In this document: one piece after another, positions 43,254 through 52,770 of the stretch
Numbering within the stretch: the first letter of the stretch is position 1
Layout: every line of letters begins with the position of its first letter
NCBI GenBank assembly: GCA_016711435.1
Contig: JADJSY010000035.1
Span: 1 to 64,000, forward strand
Reading direction: 5' to 3'
Length of the DNA stretch: 64,000 nt
Source: Lewinellaceae bacterium
GTDB lineage: Bacteria > Bacteroidota > Bacteroidia > Chitinophagales > Saprospiraceae
Made by a program: the position numbers and the translations under genes
Notes under the pieces: generated by a model
The model's input: only the letters and a program-made list of their open reading frames with translations
Databases searched by the model: none
What the model was told of the DNA's origin: nothing

Positions 43254-44102
43254 TTAGTTTTTGGTAGTTAATGCTATTTTTCCAAACATCCCCGCCCGAA
43301 GCGCATGATTTGAAATATTATTGACCGTTAATTGCACTGGAAAACTATTGCCCATATTGGCTTTACTCGCTATCATCGTGACCTTTCCCATGATTTTATT
43401 ATTGGGGAAAACGTCTGCGACAATCTCATGGCTTTGTCCGGTTTTGAAATATTTCAAATCGTTTTCGGGCACGTTTATGGTGAATTTCAATTGCCCAATA
43501 TCAAGGATATGCAACAGCGGAACGCCCGGTGCCGCAAAGCCACCCACTTCATTTAATTTGGCATAAACTACCCCGCCAAATGGGGCTTTAATGTTGGTCT
43601 TATTGATTTGCTCTTTAATGGTCGCCCGCTGAACTTGGGCGGATTTCAATCCCAATTGGGCTTTTTCCAACTGAACGCCCTGCACCGCATCGGCTTTTGC
43701 CAAAATGGAATAGCGGTTCACATCAGCCGTCAAGCCCTCGATTTGTACGTCCACCGATTGCAATTGCAGTTGCAAAAGCGCATCGTCCAATCGCACGAGG
43801 GTTTGCCCTTTGGTCACAATGCTACCCGCATCTACGGTGATTAGATTGATTTTGCCTTGTATTTCGGCGCTGATTTTCGTTTCCCGGTTCGGTTCAAAAC
43901 TGCCCGTGAAAACAAGGGTGCCCGCATCGGCTGGTGGTGTTGACGAAGAGGTTTTGTCACTCAAATCAGGCGTTTCCGTTGGGTTGTGGTGATATACACG
44001 CTCTTCAGCGGTGGCTTTGTTCTTTTTTAGTTTGAACGCGATGCCGCCGAAAATGCCAATCAAAATGATGGCGGTCAATAAGTAGAACAGTATCTTTTTC
44101 AT
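43254..44102 (-). CDS. RND periplasmic adaptor (membrane fusion protein)
   Basis: A 282-residue adaptor with an N-terminal membrane anchor (ILFYLLTAIILIGIFGGIAF), a lipoyl-like domain (ETKISAEIQGKINLITVDAGSIVTKGQTLVRLDD), a helical hairpin (LQSVDVQIEGLTADVNRYSIL) and beta-barrel segments (YAKLNEVGGFAAPGVPLLHI). Somewhat shorter than AcrA. It links the RND pump encoded downstream to the TolC-type outer-membrane channel encoded 3 bases upstream. Confidence 0.9.
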   Translation of the reverse strand: MKKILFYLLTAIILIGIFGGIAFKLKKNKATAEERVYHHNPTETPDLSDKTSSSTPPADAGTLVFTGSFEPNRETKISAEIQGKINLITVDAGSIVTKGQTLVRLDDALLQLQLQSVDVQIEGLTADVNRYSILAKADAVQGVQLEKAQLGLKSAQVQRATIKEQINKTNIKAPFGGVVYAKLNEVGGFAAPGVPLLHILDIGQLKFTINVPENDLKYFKTGQSHEIVADVFPNNKIMGKVTMIASKANMGNSFPVQLTVNNISNHALRAGMFGKIALTTKN

Positions 44103-44105
44103 TGT

Positions 44106-45425
44106 TTAGTTTTTGATTGAACCAGAAGCTTTTTTCAGTTCCAAATCGGCTTTCAAATACTCGACAAGGGCATTGAGGTAATTGGTTTGTGCTTCTCGCA
44201 AAGCATTGTCCGCCAATAAAATATCGGCAATGGTCGCCATGCCCTGTTGCTGTTGCACGAGCGTTTGCTGAAAAACCGAACTTGCCAATATGATTTGTTG
44301 CTGCGTGGCTGGGATATTTCCCTGAGCGGTATTTTTTTGCAAAATGGCGTTGGTAATTTGCAGGTCGTACTGCGCCTGAACCTGTTCGGATTGGAGGCGA
44401 TTGCCTGTTATTTCGACTTCTTTTTGTGCGATTTTATAATGGGTGGTTCTGTTCCAAATCGGGTACGACGCCTGTGCGCCAATAAAGCCGATTGGAAATA
44501 CTTTGAAAAATGGGTCGGGCTGTTTGAAGTACCCAAAACCCGTCAAACCATAATTAGCTACAATGGAAATGGTGGGCAATTTTGATTTTCTCAGCAAATC
44601 CAATTCGTTCAACAAAAGGTGGTTTTGTACCTGCACCATGCGGGCATCCACCGACGGCGAAACGGGATAATCCGCCCGGCTTTCCTGTTCGATGTCCTTT
44701 GGAACGGACAGCGGCGCACTCAAATCCCTGCCCATGAAAAAATTCAACCCGTTGAGCACCTGCGCCAGTTTGCCGTCCAATTGCGAGCGTTGGGATTGCA
44801 GTTGCGCCTGTTGGAGTTCTATTTTGCTCACGTCCGTCCCTTTTGCCAAGCCCTGTTGTCGCAGCAATTGCATGTTGTTCAAAAGTCGCTGCACATTGAC
44901 CAAATTACTGTCCACGAAAAGTATTTGGTGCTGCAATATTTGGGCATTGTAATACAAATTAGTCACTTCAAATATGACCTGTTCTTCGCTTTTCTCAACT
45001 TGTAAACCGCCCATTTCCGCGGCAATTTCCGCCCCTTTGATGCCCGCTTTGATTTGCGGATTGTAAAGCGGCATCGCCAATTGCACGTTTGCACCGAGGT
45101 TGTGCGGCACGCCGAATTGCGCCTCTTTAAATTGCCCTTCTGGTGCTGTCGGATTAAATGTTGACAAAGGCATTAACTGGAAAGGCAGATTGGTGAAATA
45201 TTTATAATCCGCCGATGCCGTCGCCTTTGGCAGAAGGTTCGACTTCGCCTCTTGTCGCCGTAGTTCACCCATTTGCTGGTTGTTTCTGGCTACTTGCAGG
45301 TTTTTGTTGTTGGGCAAAGCCGCTTCGACGCATTGCTGGAGGCTCATGGCCTGCGGCTGTGCGGATAGACCGGTTATGGACGCCAAGGCAAAAACAGCCA
45401 ATGTCGTTGTGAGGATATTTTTCAT
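44106..45425 (-). CDS. TolC-family outer-membrane efflux protein
   Basis: A 439-residue protein from the ATG at 45425 with signal peptide MKNILTTTLAVFALASITGL. Two repeats of long coiled-coil helices (ALPNNKNLQVARNNQQMGELRRQEAK; ILLADNALREAQTNYLNAL) mark the outer-membrane efflux family. It forms the exit duct of the RND exporter encoded downstream. The frame is open to 45464, but those residues lack signal character. Confidence 0.92.
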   Translation of the reverse strand: MKNILTTTLAVFALASITGLSAQPQAMSLQQCVEAALPNNKNLQVARNNQQMGELRRQEAKSNLLPKATASADYKYFTNLPFQLMPLSTFNPTAPEGQFKEAQFGVPHNLGANVQLAMPLYNPQIKAGIKGAEIAAEMGGLQVEKSEEQVIFEVTNLYYNAQILQHQILFVDSNLVNVQRLLNNMQLLRQQGLAKGTDVSKIELQQAQLQSQRSQLDGKLAQVLNGLNFFMGRDLSAPLSVPKDIEQESRADYPVSPSVDARMVQVQNHLLLNELDLLRKSKLPTISIVANYGLTGFGYFKQPDPFFKVFPIGFIGAQASYPIWNRTTHYKIAQKEVEITGNRLQSEQVQAQYDLQITNAILQKNTAQGNIPATQQQIILASSVFQQTLVQQQQGMATIADILLADNALREAQTNYLNALVEYLKADLELKKASGSIKN

Positions 45426-45484
45426 AAAAATTGCGTCAAGTTGCTGATTACAAACATGCTCCAACCAATCAAAATCAAGATTGC

Positions 45485-45772
45485 TTATTGAATAAGAAGC
45501 AGCACAGCGTCATCCAGCCCAGTGAGCTTATGGGTTGTATGAGCGGGTATCTGCACGAAGTCCAAAGGCTGGCCGAGCGACTCCCATCGTCCTTCCTCAT
45601 CGTAAGCCACACTGCCCGACAGCAGCACGAGCAGTGCATCGGTCATGCTCTGGTGTTCCTTCAGTACAGCGCCTTTTTTAATATTGATTAGCGTGGCGGA
45701 GGCAGTGGCCTTCAGCACGTTTTTGGTGGACACGCCTTTTTCGGTCGATGCCAAAAATTCGAGTAGGTTCAT
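45485..45772 (-). CDS. Small cupin-domain protein
   Basis: A 95-residue single cupin: INIKKGAVLKEHQSMTDALLVLLSGSV matches cupin motif 1 with one metal-ligand histidine, and DFVQIPAHTTHKLTGLDDAVLL matches motif 2. The start overlaps the stop of the upstream lipoprotein gene (ATGA). Such small cupins bind a metal ion and often act on small molecules or as sensors. Its place in the RND operon gives no specific substrate. Confidence 0.8.
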   Translation of the reverse strand: MNLLEFLASTEKGVSTKNVLKATASATLINIKKGAVLKEHQSMTDALLVLLSGSVAYDEEGRWESLGQPLDFVQIPAHTTHKLTGLDDAVLLLIQ

Positions 45773-46188
45773 TGAAAATAGGTTTGGTAAGTGGAAAGAT
45801 GTTGTTTCAATTGGCTGATGGCAGCTTCGCTTTCCGTAGCTGGCCCCTCGCCGATTTTTTCAAAAAGCGGCTTCATGGGCAGCAGGTAGTTGTGCAGTTG
45901 GTTGTGCCCCTCGCCCGTCATGGTGCAGGCTTTGAAGATGCCCTGAAAGGCTGCCTCCAGTTCTTCCTGCAAGGACTCACGACTGGTGTCGTCGGCGGTT
46001 TTGCCCTCGTATTTTGCGAGGATTGCCTGCATCTCGGCAATGCCGGAACTTGTTTCAGGGTTAGCTTGCCAGGGCTGCCCATTGTCGAGCACGAGCGGGG
46101 GTATGTCGCCGCCGCCGTGGTTGTGGCCACCGCAGGACTGTAGGAGGAACGGGAGGGCCAAAAGGAGAAAAAACAGTACTTTTTTCAT
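45769..46188 (-). CDS. Hypothetical lipoprotein in the efflux operon
   Basis: A 139-residue lipoprotein (signal MKKVLFFLLLALPFLLQSC) with a His/Gly-rich start of the mature part (GGHNHGGGD) that could bind metal. The remainder is helical and acidic, resembling cytochrome c'-like or hemerythrin-like bundles without a haem motif. It is coupled by short overlaps to TetR upstream and cupin downstream. Function unknown. Confidence 0.65.
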   Translation of the reverse strand: MKKVLFFLLLALPFLLQSCGGHNHGGGDIPPLVLDNGQPWQANPETSSGIAEMQAILAKYEGKTADDTSRESLQEELEAAFQGIFKACTMTGEGHNQLHNYLLPMKPLFEKIGEGPATESEAAISQLKQHLSTYQTYFQ

Positions 46189-46781
46189 GTTGCATTATTT
46201 TTAGAAATGAGGGAAATGAGGTAGCCGATATGTTTTTGCCCTTCGGCTTTCACGTCAAAGCTGAGACCGGAAATATGCCACCGGAGCATCAACAAGCGGA
46301 AGGAGCCAAGCAATATATGGGTCAGCTCTGCGGCTGGTACGTCATCGGTGAAAGCTCCGTCCCGTTGTCCATCTGCTACAATGCCTACTATCGTATCCCG
46401 CATGAGTGAGATTAGTTGTAGGATGCCAGCATTGACGGAAGGGCTATAGGCCAACATCCCTTCCGAAAAAACTGCCGTCAAGAAATGGGGATTGTCACAG
46501 AGGAATTCGAGTTGGCTCTTGAAGAGCAGCCGCAGCCGCTCGCCAGCCGGCTCGCTTTGGGATGCATTGACCGCAGCCAGCCTTTCAGAAATCACCCCGT
46601 GCAAGTATTGGAGCAATGCAGCAATGATTTCCTCCTTGCTGCTGTAATGACGATAAAGGGCAGATTCGGCAAAGCCTACCTTCATCGCAAGGTTCTTGGT
46701 GGTCAGGCCACCGATGCCCCGCTCGCTGAGCAGCGCACCGGCCGCAGTCAAGATTTCGAGCTTGCGTTCATTGATATCCAT
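46185..46781 (-). CDS. TetR-family transcriptional regulator
   Basis: A 198-residue regulator with a TetR DNA-binding domain (ILTAAGALLSERGIGGLTTKNLAMKVGFAESALYRHYSSKEEIIAALL) and an unrelated ligand-binding C-terminal half. The ATG at 46781 follows the upstream stop codon by one base; a TTG at 46790 would overlap that gene. It probably represses its own operon (membrane protein, TetR, lipoprotein, cupin, TolC, adaptor, RND pump) through the perfect palindrome at 47286-47299. Confidence 0.88.
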   Translation of the reverse strand: MDINERKLEILTAAGALLSERGIGGLTTKNLAMKVGFAESALYRHYSSKEEIIAALLQYLHGVISERLAAVNASQSEPAGERLRLLFKSQLEFLCDNPHFLTAVFSEGMLAYSPSVNAGILQLISLMRDTIVGIVADGQRDGAFTDDVPAAELTHILLGSFRLLMLRWHISGLSFDVKAEGQKHIGYLISLISKNNAT

Positions 46782-46782
46782 A

Positions 46783-47190
46783 TTATACAACTTGTTTCAG
46801 GTTGAAAAACGAGATGCCCAGCCAAAGCACGGCAGTGGTCATGGAGGCGGCACCAATCAGCACGAATACGGGCGGTGCTCCCAAATAGACTTCTGCGAGG
46901 ATGCCCAGCGGCATCAACATTCCCGTCAATGCGAGCCACCCAATGATTTTGGCCTTTTGGATGCGTTCGCCAAAGTGCAGCAGCAAGTAGCCGATGACGA
47001 TGTTCAGGAAAGCAAACAGGTTGCCATGGACGTGTGCCAGCCTTGACTCGAAGTGCTTGCCAGTCGTGTACTGCGCAATCCATTCCTCTTTGCCTGGTGC
47101 GAAATCACGCAGGTAGATAAGCAGGAAGCCGTAAGCCATGAAGAAGCCCATGAGGAGGAAGCCGGTCGAAAGATTGTTCTTGCCTGTCAT
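46783..47190 (-). CDS. Four-helix membrane protein heading the efflux operon
   Basis: A 135-residue protein with four membrane helices and a short histidine motif in helix 2 (RLAHVHGNLFAFLNIVIGYLL). The HVHGN motif resembles haem- or metal-binding positions in small haem-copper-related proteins, but no family name can be given with confidence. It is the first gene after the AGTGAATATTCACT operator and co-transcribed with the TetR gene. Confidence 0.55.
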   Translation of the reverse strand: MTGKNNLSTGFLLMGFFMAYGFLLIYLRDFAPGKEEWIAQYTTGKHFESRLAHVHGNLFAFLNIVIGYLLLHFGERIQKAKIIGWLALTGMLMPLGILAEVYLGAPPVFVLIGAASMTTAVLWLGISFFNLKQVV

Positions 47191-47285
47191 TTTGATTGTT
47201 TTTAGCGCTTAGGAGAGTGGGGCTTGGGAACAAATTGGATTCGTTCACAAACTTTCACGCTGCTAAAAGTGAGTAAAATAAAGTA

Positions 47286-47299
47286 AGTGAATATTCACT
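47286..47299. promoter_or_regulatory. TetR-type operator palindrome
   Basis: AGTGAATATTCACT is a perfect 14-bp palindrome about 95 bases upstream of the efflux operon's first gene. Its form and position suit autoregulation by the TetR protein encoded at 46185-46781. The surrounding 324-base divergent gap (47191-47514) otherwise holds only the palindrome at 47483. Confidence 0.6.
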
Positions 47300-47482
47300 C
47301 ACAAATATAGTTAAGAAGAATAGGCTCCTCGCAGTGATATTGGTCACCTAAGCCATTGAAATTTTAGAAGATTAATAATGGCTTCGACGACGATTGCCTG
47401 TCGCCATTTCCAGCCAAGTGCTTAGAAAAGCATTAAAAACCCACGCTTTTTCTTTGAAATAAAAATCTTTGGCGTAGTTTTG

Positions 47483-47496
47483 GGACAAAATTGTCT
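47483..47496. promoter_or_regulatory. Putative NO-regulon operator, second Rrf2 site
   Basis: GGACAAAATTGTCT, 13 of 14 positions palindromic, lies 18 bases upstream of the TTG start of the Rrf2 gene at 47515 and fits the GGAYA-N4-TRTCC set. Confidence 0.55.
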
Positions 47497-47514
47497 TAAA
47501 TATAAAATCGAGCC

Positions 47515-47952
47515 TTGAGAGTACTTTCAAAAGCCACTATTTATGGATTGCGGGCGCTGGTTTACATGGCATCTGAAAGGGAGCGGACGGGCTACGTGAG
47601 CATCGGCGAGATTGCCGAAAAACTGAACATCTCTTTCCATTTCCTTACAAAAACCTTTCAAACGCTGACCCAGCACGGTATCCTCGAATCGTACCGGGGG
47701 CCGAACGGCGGCGTGGCCCTGACGAAGCCTGCCGACCAGCTATTTTTGACAGACATTGTTCACGTCCTCGAAGGAGTGGACTTTTTTGACAAATGCCTCT
47801 TGGGCCTGCCCGGCTGCGGTACATTTGCGCCCTGTCCCGTCCACGACTTTTGGAAGGCGGCTAAGGAGGCCATGAAAAACGAGTTTGACAACACCTCCCT
47901 CGCCGAACTGGGCGAGAAGGTGACCGATGAAAGGTTCCGCCTCGTGGCGTGA
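47515..47952 (+). CDS. Rrf2-family regulator upstream of NO reductase
   Basis: A 145-residue Rrf2 protein beginning at a TTG codon: MRVLSKATIYGLRALVYMA is the standard Rrf2 N-terminus, so this start is preferred over the internal ATG. The winged helix includes SIGEIAEKLNISFHFLTKTFQTLTQHGILES, and the cysteine triad is KCLLGLPGCGTFAPCPVH, compatible with an iron-sulfur cluster. It lies 270 bases upstream of norB in the same direction with an operator-like palindrome before it, so it probably senses NO and controls norB. Confidence 0.88.
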   Translation: MRVLSKATIYGLRALVYMASERERTGYVSIGEIAEKLNISFHFLTKTFQTLTQHGILESYRGPNGGVALTKPADQLFLTDIVHVLEGVDFFDKCLLGLPGCGTFAPCPVHDFWKAAKEAMKNEFDNTSLAELGEKVTDERFRLVA

Positions 47953-47973
47953 CTTTTTTTTGGAATAATTTTA

Positions 47974-47981
47974 GGATAAAA
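47974..47981 (+). promoter_or_regulatory. Half-site resembling the NO-regulon operator before norB
   Basis: GGATAAAA matches one half of the palindrome found at 55197 (GGATAAAATTATCC). The second half is poorly conserved (GACTCT). It lies in the leader between the Rrf2 gene and norB. Confidence 0.25.
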
Positions 47982-48021
47982 GACTCTTTATTTCTTTTTT
48001 AATCACCTAATATCAGTCCAC

Positions 48022-48183
48022 ATGACGGCCAAGTTCATCTTCCAAGCGCTGCCCGACAACTTGCCAATCGGTTTCCTGATGGCCTCCAATTTCATCCAGC
48101 TGGTGAGTAGGGGGGTCGCAAACCCTAAAACTCACCTCTATCACATCCGGCACCATCCCTTCAAATTTTGCCAACCACGGTAG
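48022..48183 (+). CDS. Possible small ORF or gene remnant ahead of norB
   Basis: A 53-codon frame (MTAKFIFQALPDNLPIGFLM ...) ends 38 bases before the norB start at 48222. The first 27 residues look like the start of a longer, partly hydrophobic protein; the rest is His/Pro-rich and looks out of frame. It may be a remnant joined by a deletion, or a leader peptide. No family match. Confidence 0.25.
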   Translation: MTAKFIFQALPDNLPIGFLMASNFIQLVSRGVANPKTHLYHIRHHPFKFCQPR

Positions 48184-48221
48184 GCCCTGCCGCCTGGGGT
48201 TGGCCTGAAATCCCTTTGCAC

Positions 48222-50621
48222 ATGAAAGCGGAAAACAACGAAAGCGCCAACGGAACGAAGAGCATCAGCTATTTCATGAACACTAAAAACTGGTGGCAGC
48301 CGCTCATCTTCATCCTCATCATCAGCGTGGCGGGAGTGGGCATGATTGGCTACCAGACCTACAATGACGCCCCACCCATGACCGGCTTCAAGTCGCCTAC
48401 GGGCGAGGTGATGATGGACAAAACGACCATCGAGGAAGGGCAAAAGGTCTTCCACAAATATGCCTTGATGGAGTACGGCTCTTTCATGGGTGACGGTGCG
48501 CAGCGTGGGCCCGACTACACCGCCGAGGCCCTGCACTATATCACCGTTTACATGAACGAGTACCAAGTCGAGGCTTTCAAGCGGGAAAACAGCCGTGAAC
48601 CCAACGACATGGAACTGAAAATCATCGGGGAAAACATCAAGTCGGAACTGAAGGAGAACCGCTACGACGAAGCCGGTAACATCGTGGCCCTGACCGAAGC
48701 CCAAGCATATTCGCTGGGAAAACTTCGGACGTACTACACCGATATTTTCATTGACAAAAACGCCGAGGGCTCGTTCCCGCCCAAGGACTACATCACCGAC
48801 CGAAAAGAGGTGGAAAATCTGGCTTCCTTCTTCTTTTGGGGAGCTTGGGTCTGCGCCGTGGAGCGGCCGGGCAGCAATTTCAGCTACACCCACAACTGGC
48901 CGTTCGACCCCGCCGCAGGCAACACGCCCACCTCTCCTGTCATACTATGGAGCGTACTGGGGATGCTGGCTTTTGTACTGATGTGCGGCATCGTGCTGTA
49001 CTACATCGGGCAGTACAACCAGCTCCCCAACAAGTTTTTCAAGCCAGCGGGCAAGGACCTGCTGACTGCCGAAAAGGTCGCCAATTTCAAGCCGACCCCG
49101 ACGCAGCGAGCTACTTACAAGTTTTTCGCCGTAGCAGCCTTGCTGTTTTTCCTGCAAGTGGCCAGCGGCATCATCACCATCAACGATTTTGTCAACTTCT
49201 TGGGATGGTTCGGCATCCACCCATCGGAGGTATTCCCGGTGACCATGTCACGCAGTTGGCACTTGATGCTAGCGCTCTACTGGATTTCAATTTGCTGGAT
49301 TGCCTCTTCCATTTTCATTTGCCCAATCCTATCCAAAAAGGAAATACCGGGTCAACTTCCGCTCATCAACACGTTGTTCTGGATGCTGATTGTGTTGGCG
49401 GGCGGCTCGCTGCTGGGCATGGTACTTGGGCCAAAAGGCGTCTTCGGCGAGTGGTGGCACCTGCTGGGGCACCAGGGCTGGGAGTATGTTGACTTCGGAA
49501 AAATTTACCAAGCCCTGCTCATGCTCATCTTCGTGATGTGGGGGATAATCGTTTACCGGGGCGTAAAACCCGCCTTCGTGAAGGGCGAGCCTTGGAACCT
49601 GCCCAACTGGATTATCTACTCCGTCATCGGCATCCCGCTGCTGTTCCTGTCGGGCTTCGTGGCCACGCCAGAGACCAATTTCGTCATCGCCGACTTCTGG
49701 CGATGGATGGTCATCCACATGTGGGTCGAGGCGTTCTTCGAGGTGTTCATCACGGTCATCGTCAGCTACCTGATGGTGCTGATGGGCCTCGTGAGCCGAC
49801 AGGCCGCCATCCGGGTGGTGTATTTCGCCACCATCCTTTTCCTCGGAACGGGGCTGCTGGGCATCTCCCACAATTTTTACTGGAACGCCAAGCCCGTGGC
49901 CACGATGGCGCTCGGCTCGGTGTTTTCCACCCTGCAATTTGTCCCCCTCATCCTACTGACGGTGGAGGCATGGCGCTTCAAGAACATGCCCCGCATGGCT
50001 GTCAACGGCATTGGCCAAAACCAATTGGGCAACTTTGGTTTCCCAGAGGTTTTCCTGTTCCTCGTCGCCACCAATTTCTGGAACTTCTTCGGGGCAGGCG
50101 TCATGGGCATCATTGTCAACCTGCCCATCATGAACTACTTCGAGCACGGCTCCTACCTTACCATCAACCATGCCCACGCTGCGCTGATGGGGGTTTACGG
50201 AAATATTTCATTAGCTGCCATGCTGTTCGCTTCCCGCCTATTGCTCAAGGGAAACCGCTGGAGCGAGAAGCTGGTCAAGTTCGCCTTCTGGTCCATCAAT
50301 GCTGGCCTGATGCTGATGGTCATGCTGGACCTTTTCCCGGCAGGAGCCATCCAGTTCAAGGCCATCGTGGACAATGGGCTGTGGTTCGCCCGCTCTCATG
50401 CTTTCACTGGCGGCGGCATCTTCGAGCAGTTGACGTGGCTGCGGGGCATCGGGGCGTCGGTGTTCTTCTTTGGCGGCGTGATACCATTGACTTGGTTCAT
50501 CGTGTCGAGGTGGGGCTCGCTGAAAAAGCCTTCTGACCAGGTTGAAGAACTGGTAAAAGACACGGGGCAAACAAACCCGCCAGAAAGCGAAGTTGAATCT
50601 GAAGAAGCCTTGTACGCATGA
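48222..50621 (+). CDS. norB: Quinol-dependent nitric oxide reductase (qNOR, NorB/NorZ)
   Basis: A 799-residue membrane enzyme that reduces 2 NO to N2O using quinol. The N-terminal third is the extra qNOR part: one membrane helix (WWQPLIFILIISVAGVGMIG) and a periplasmic domain with VFHKYALMEYGSFMGDGAQRGPDYTAEAL. Twelve more helices carry the haem b, haem b3 and FeB ligands: MSRSWHLMLALYW, WEYVDFGKIYQ, HMWVEAFFEVF, ISHNFYWNAKP and LTINHAHAALMGVYGN. No norC is present, as expected for the single-subunit type. I take the ATG at 48222; another in-frame ATG is at 48276. Confidence 0.95.
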   Translation: MKAENNESANGTKSISYFMNTKNWWQPLIFILIISVAGVGMIGYQTYNDAPPMTGFKSPTGEVMMDKTTIEEGQKVFHKYALMEYGSFMGDGAQRGPDYTAEALHYITVYMNEYQVEAFKRENSREPNDMELKIIGENIKSELKENRYDEAGNIVALTEAQAYSLGKLRTYYTDIFIDKNAEGSFPPKDYITDRKEVENLASFFFWGAWVCAVERPGSNFSYTHNWPFDPAAGNTPTSPVILWSVLGMLAFVLMCGIVLYYIGQYNQLPNKFFKPAGKDLLTAEKVANFKPTPTQRATYKFFAVAALLFFLQVASGIITINDFVNFLGWFGIHPSEVFPVTMSRSWHLMLALYWISICWIASSIFICPILSKKEIPGQLPLINTLFWMLIVLAGGSLLGMVLGPKGVFGEWWHLLGHQGWEYVDFGKIYQALLMLIFVMWGIIVYRGVKPAFVKGEPWNLPNWIIYSVIGIPLLFLSGFVATPETNFVIADFWRWMVIHMWVEAFFEVFITVIVSYLMVLMGLVSRQAAIRVVYFATILFLGTGLLGISHNFYWNAKPVATMALGSVFSTLQFVPLILLTVEAWRFKNMPRMAVNGIGQNQLGNFGFPEVFLFLVATNFWNFFGAGVMGIIVNLPIMNYFEHGSYLTINHAHAALMGVYGNISLAAMLFASRLLLKGNRWSEKLVKFAFWSINAGLMLMVMLDLFPAGAIQFKAIVDNGLWFARSHAFTGGGIFEQLTWLRGIGASVFFFGGVIPLTWFIVSRWGSLKKPSDQVEELVKDTGQTNPPESEVESEEALYA

Positions 50622-50712
50622 CCCAAGGCGTTGTCAAAATTGATTGGCAGGCGGCATGGTTCGCCGCCTGTTCTTTGCCTAAGCTACCCTCAGAATTCAA
50701 AAAATTGATTTT

Positions 50713-51192
50713 ATGAAAGCTTTAATCATGGCCTTCTCGTGCTTCATCCTCCTACTGGCTTGCGGAGCGGGGGAACGTGAAAATGCCCTAAAACTTGCCA
50801 CCGAAAAGCAATCATTGAATTGCGAGATGGAACGCCTCAGGGGACAAACCGACAGCCTTTGGGATGAAATGGAAGCCTATTTGGACAAGAACCTCCCCGC
50901 CGATATGCCCCCGGCAGAGCGCACGAACATGGTGACCATCCGAAATGCCAACTTGATCACGATGTTCAAGGCTTTCACAAAATTGGACACTGCCATCCAG
51001 CAAAAAGTGAACGAAGCAGGTGCCGCAGACCGCAGCATTGCCGAAGGCATGAAATCCGTGAAGGAAAAGCTGGACAAGGTGGAGCAGGCCATGAACGAGG
51101 CATTGCTTAAAGTCCAAGCACACAGCGACCGCCAATACCAACAACTAAAAGAAGAATTGCATGGGCTTGAAAACAAGCCGTGCCGTTTATAA
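50713..51192 (+). CDS. Hypothetical coiled-coil lipoprotein
   Basis: A 159-residue lipoprotein (signal ends LLLAC) whose mature part is almost entirely helical with heptad patterns (LKLATEKQSLNCEMERLRGQ; MKSVKEKLDKVEQAMNEALL). It lies 90 bases after norB in the same direction. There is no recognised domain. It may be a periplasmic structural or chaperone-like protein. Confidence 0.6.
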   Translation: MKALIMAFSCFILLLACGAGERENALKLATEKQSLNCEMERLRGQTDSLWDEMEAYLDKNLPADMPPAERTNMVTIRNANLITMFKAFTKLDTAIQQKVNEAGAADRSIAEGMKSVKEKLDKVEQAMNEALLKVQAHSDRQYQQLKEELHGLENKPCRL

Positions 51193-51226
51193 TCCACTTC
51201 ATCATTAACTAAATCATTTTTCTGCC

Positions 51227-52605
51227 ATGAACAGGAGACTTATTCAATTTTTCACCATTGCCTTGATGCTTGCCGTTGGGTTCATGTCCTGCCAAAAGGA
51301 CGAAGACCCCATTGAGCAAAAATTGACCAAAGACTATTCAAATGAGGTTGCGCACGAATGGATGTATTTCTATACCGACATCGAGCGCTACACGCCGGGC
51401 TACCGCCCGCCCGTTTCCGCAAGGGCGGCGGCCTACATCAGTTTGGCAGCTTACGAGGCTGCCGTGCAGGGCATGCCGGAGTACAATTCGCTGGTGAGCC
51501 ACTACAATGGGCTGTCGCTCCCCGTGGCCGAAAAGGGCCTGGAATACCACTGGCCCACTTGCGTGCATGCAGCCTACGCCAAGTCGTTCGAAGCGTTTTT
51601 CCCCACCGCACCTGCCGACAAGCTCGACCAGTTGTACATTTTGGAGAAAAAGTACAATGACAAGTTCTCGGCTGAGGTGCCACAGGATGTTTACAACCGC
51701 TCGAAAAATTTTGGGGAAGTCATTGCCGAAACAATTTATGTGTGGTCAAAACCGATGCCGCTGGCCACGAGGCTTACCTCCACAACAACGACCCCAGCTA
51801 CATCCCACCCGCTGGAATTGGGCGTTGGCAGCCTACTTATCCTGACTATTCAGCAGCGCTGTTGCCGAATTGGGGGCAGGTAAGGACCTTTGCCGCCAGC
51901 CAAGACGACAAAGTGGTTGCCCCGCTTGCCTACAGCGAAGACCCCAATTCCGAACTATACAACCAAGCACGGGAAACGATGCTCAAGGTCAGCAAAATCA
52001 AGGCGGGCAACCCCGACTACCCAGAGGACGAATGGATTGCCGACTTCTGGAGCGACGACTGCCCCACCAAGACCCTGACGCCCGCCGCCCGCTGGGTAGC
52101 CATTACCAACCAGCTCGTCGAGGCGGAGAACGTGAGCCTCGACTTTGCCGTGTATGCCTACGCAAAGGTCAGCTTTGCGCTCTGCGACGCTGGCATCCGA
52201 TGCTGGGGCGAAAAATACGTGTACAACTACATCCGCCCGATAGACTATATCCGACAGGTGATGGGGCAGCCCGACTGGAACACCATCATGTGCCCAGCCG
52301 ACGGCAATTTTTACACCCCCAATTTCCCGACCTACCCATCTGGGCACGCCACGTTTGCCTCGGCATCTGCGGAGGTGCTCTCAGACCTTTTTGGTTATAG
52401 CTATTCCATGACCGACCGCTGCCACGAGGGGCGGGTCGAGTTCCTGAGCACTCCCCGCAGCTTCGGCAGTTTTGATGAAATGGCGGACGAGAACGCCTAT
52501 TCCCGCATCCCGTTGGGCGTTCATTTCCGCATGGATGCCGAGGCTGGCGTTGACTTGGGACACAAGGTTGGGAAGAAGGTGAACAGCCTGCCTTGGAAGA
52601 AATAG
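51227..52605 (+). CDS. Vanadium-dependent haloperoxidase / PAP2-family lipoprotein, one frameshift
   Basis: About 459 residues after restoring one A in the AAAA run at about 51749. The first frame gives a lipoprotein signal (ALMLAVGFMSC) and the N-terminal helical part; the second, beginning KTDAAGHEAYLHNNDPSYIPP, holds the phosphate/vanadate-binding motif YPSGHATFASASAEVL and the distal IPLGVHFRMDAEAGVDLGHKVG. Enzymes of this family are haloperoxidases or acid phosphatases; in Bacteroidota most are surface lipoproteins of unknown substrate. The span is 1,379 bases, one short of a multiple of three. Confidence 0.8.
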
Positions 52606-52770
52606 CCACATAGGATTCAGACAGATTTTGATACCAAGCTGGGCGAGTTCTTGTGGCTTGCCCAGCCTTTGTTTCAAAATCCAAAAAATGTAGTCTTTAA
52701 AACCTGAGTTCTAATAATCGAAGAGGCGGCAAACTGTCGCCTCTTTTCTTCTTTCATCAAAAACAAACGC

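Noticed and set aside
48141..48893. Minus-strand ORF of 250 codons inside norB
   Set aside because: Antisense shadow of the strongly coding norB sequence; Val/His/Gly-rich composition without any domain.
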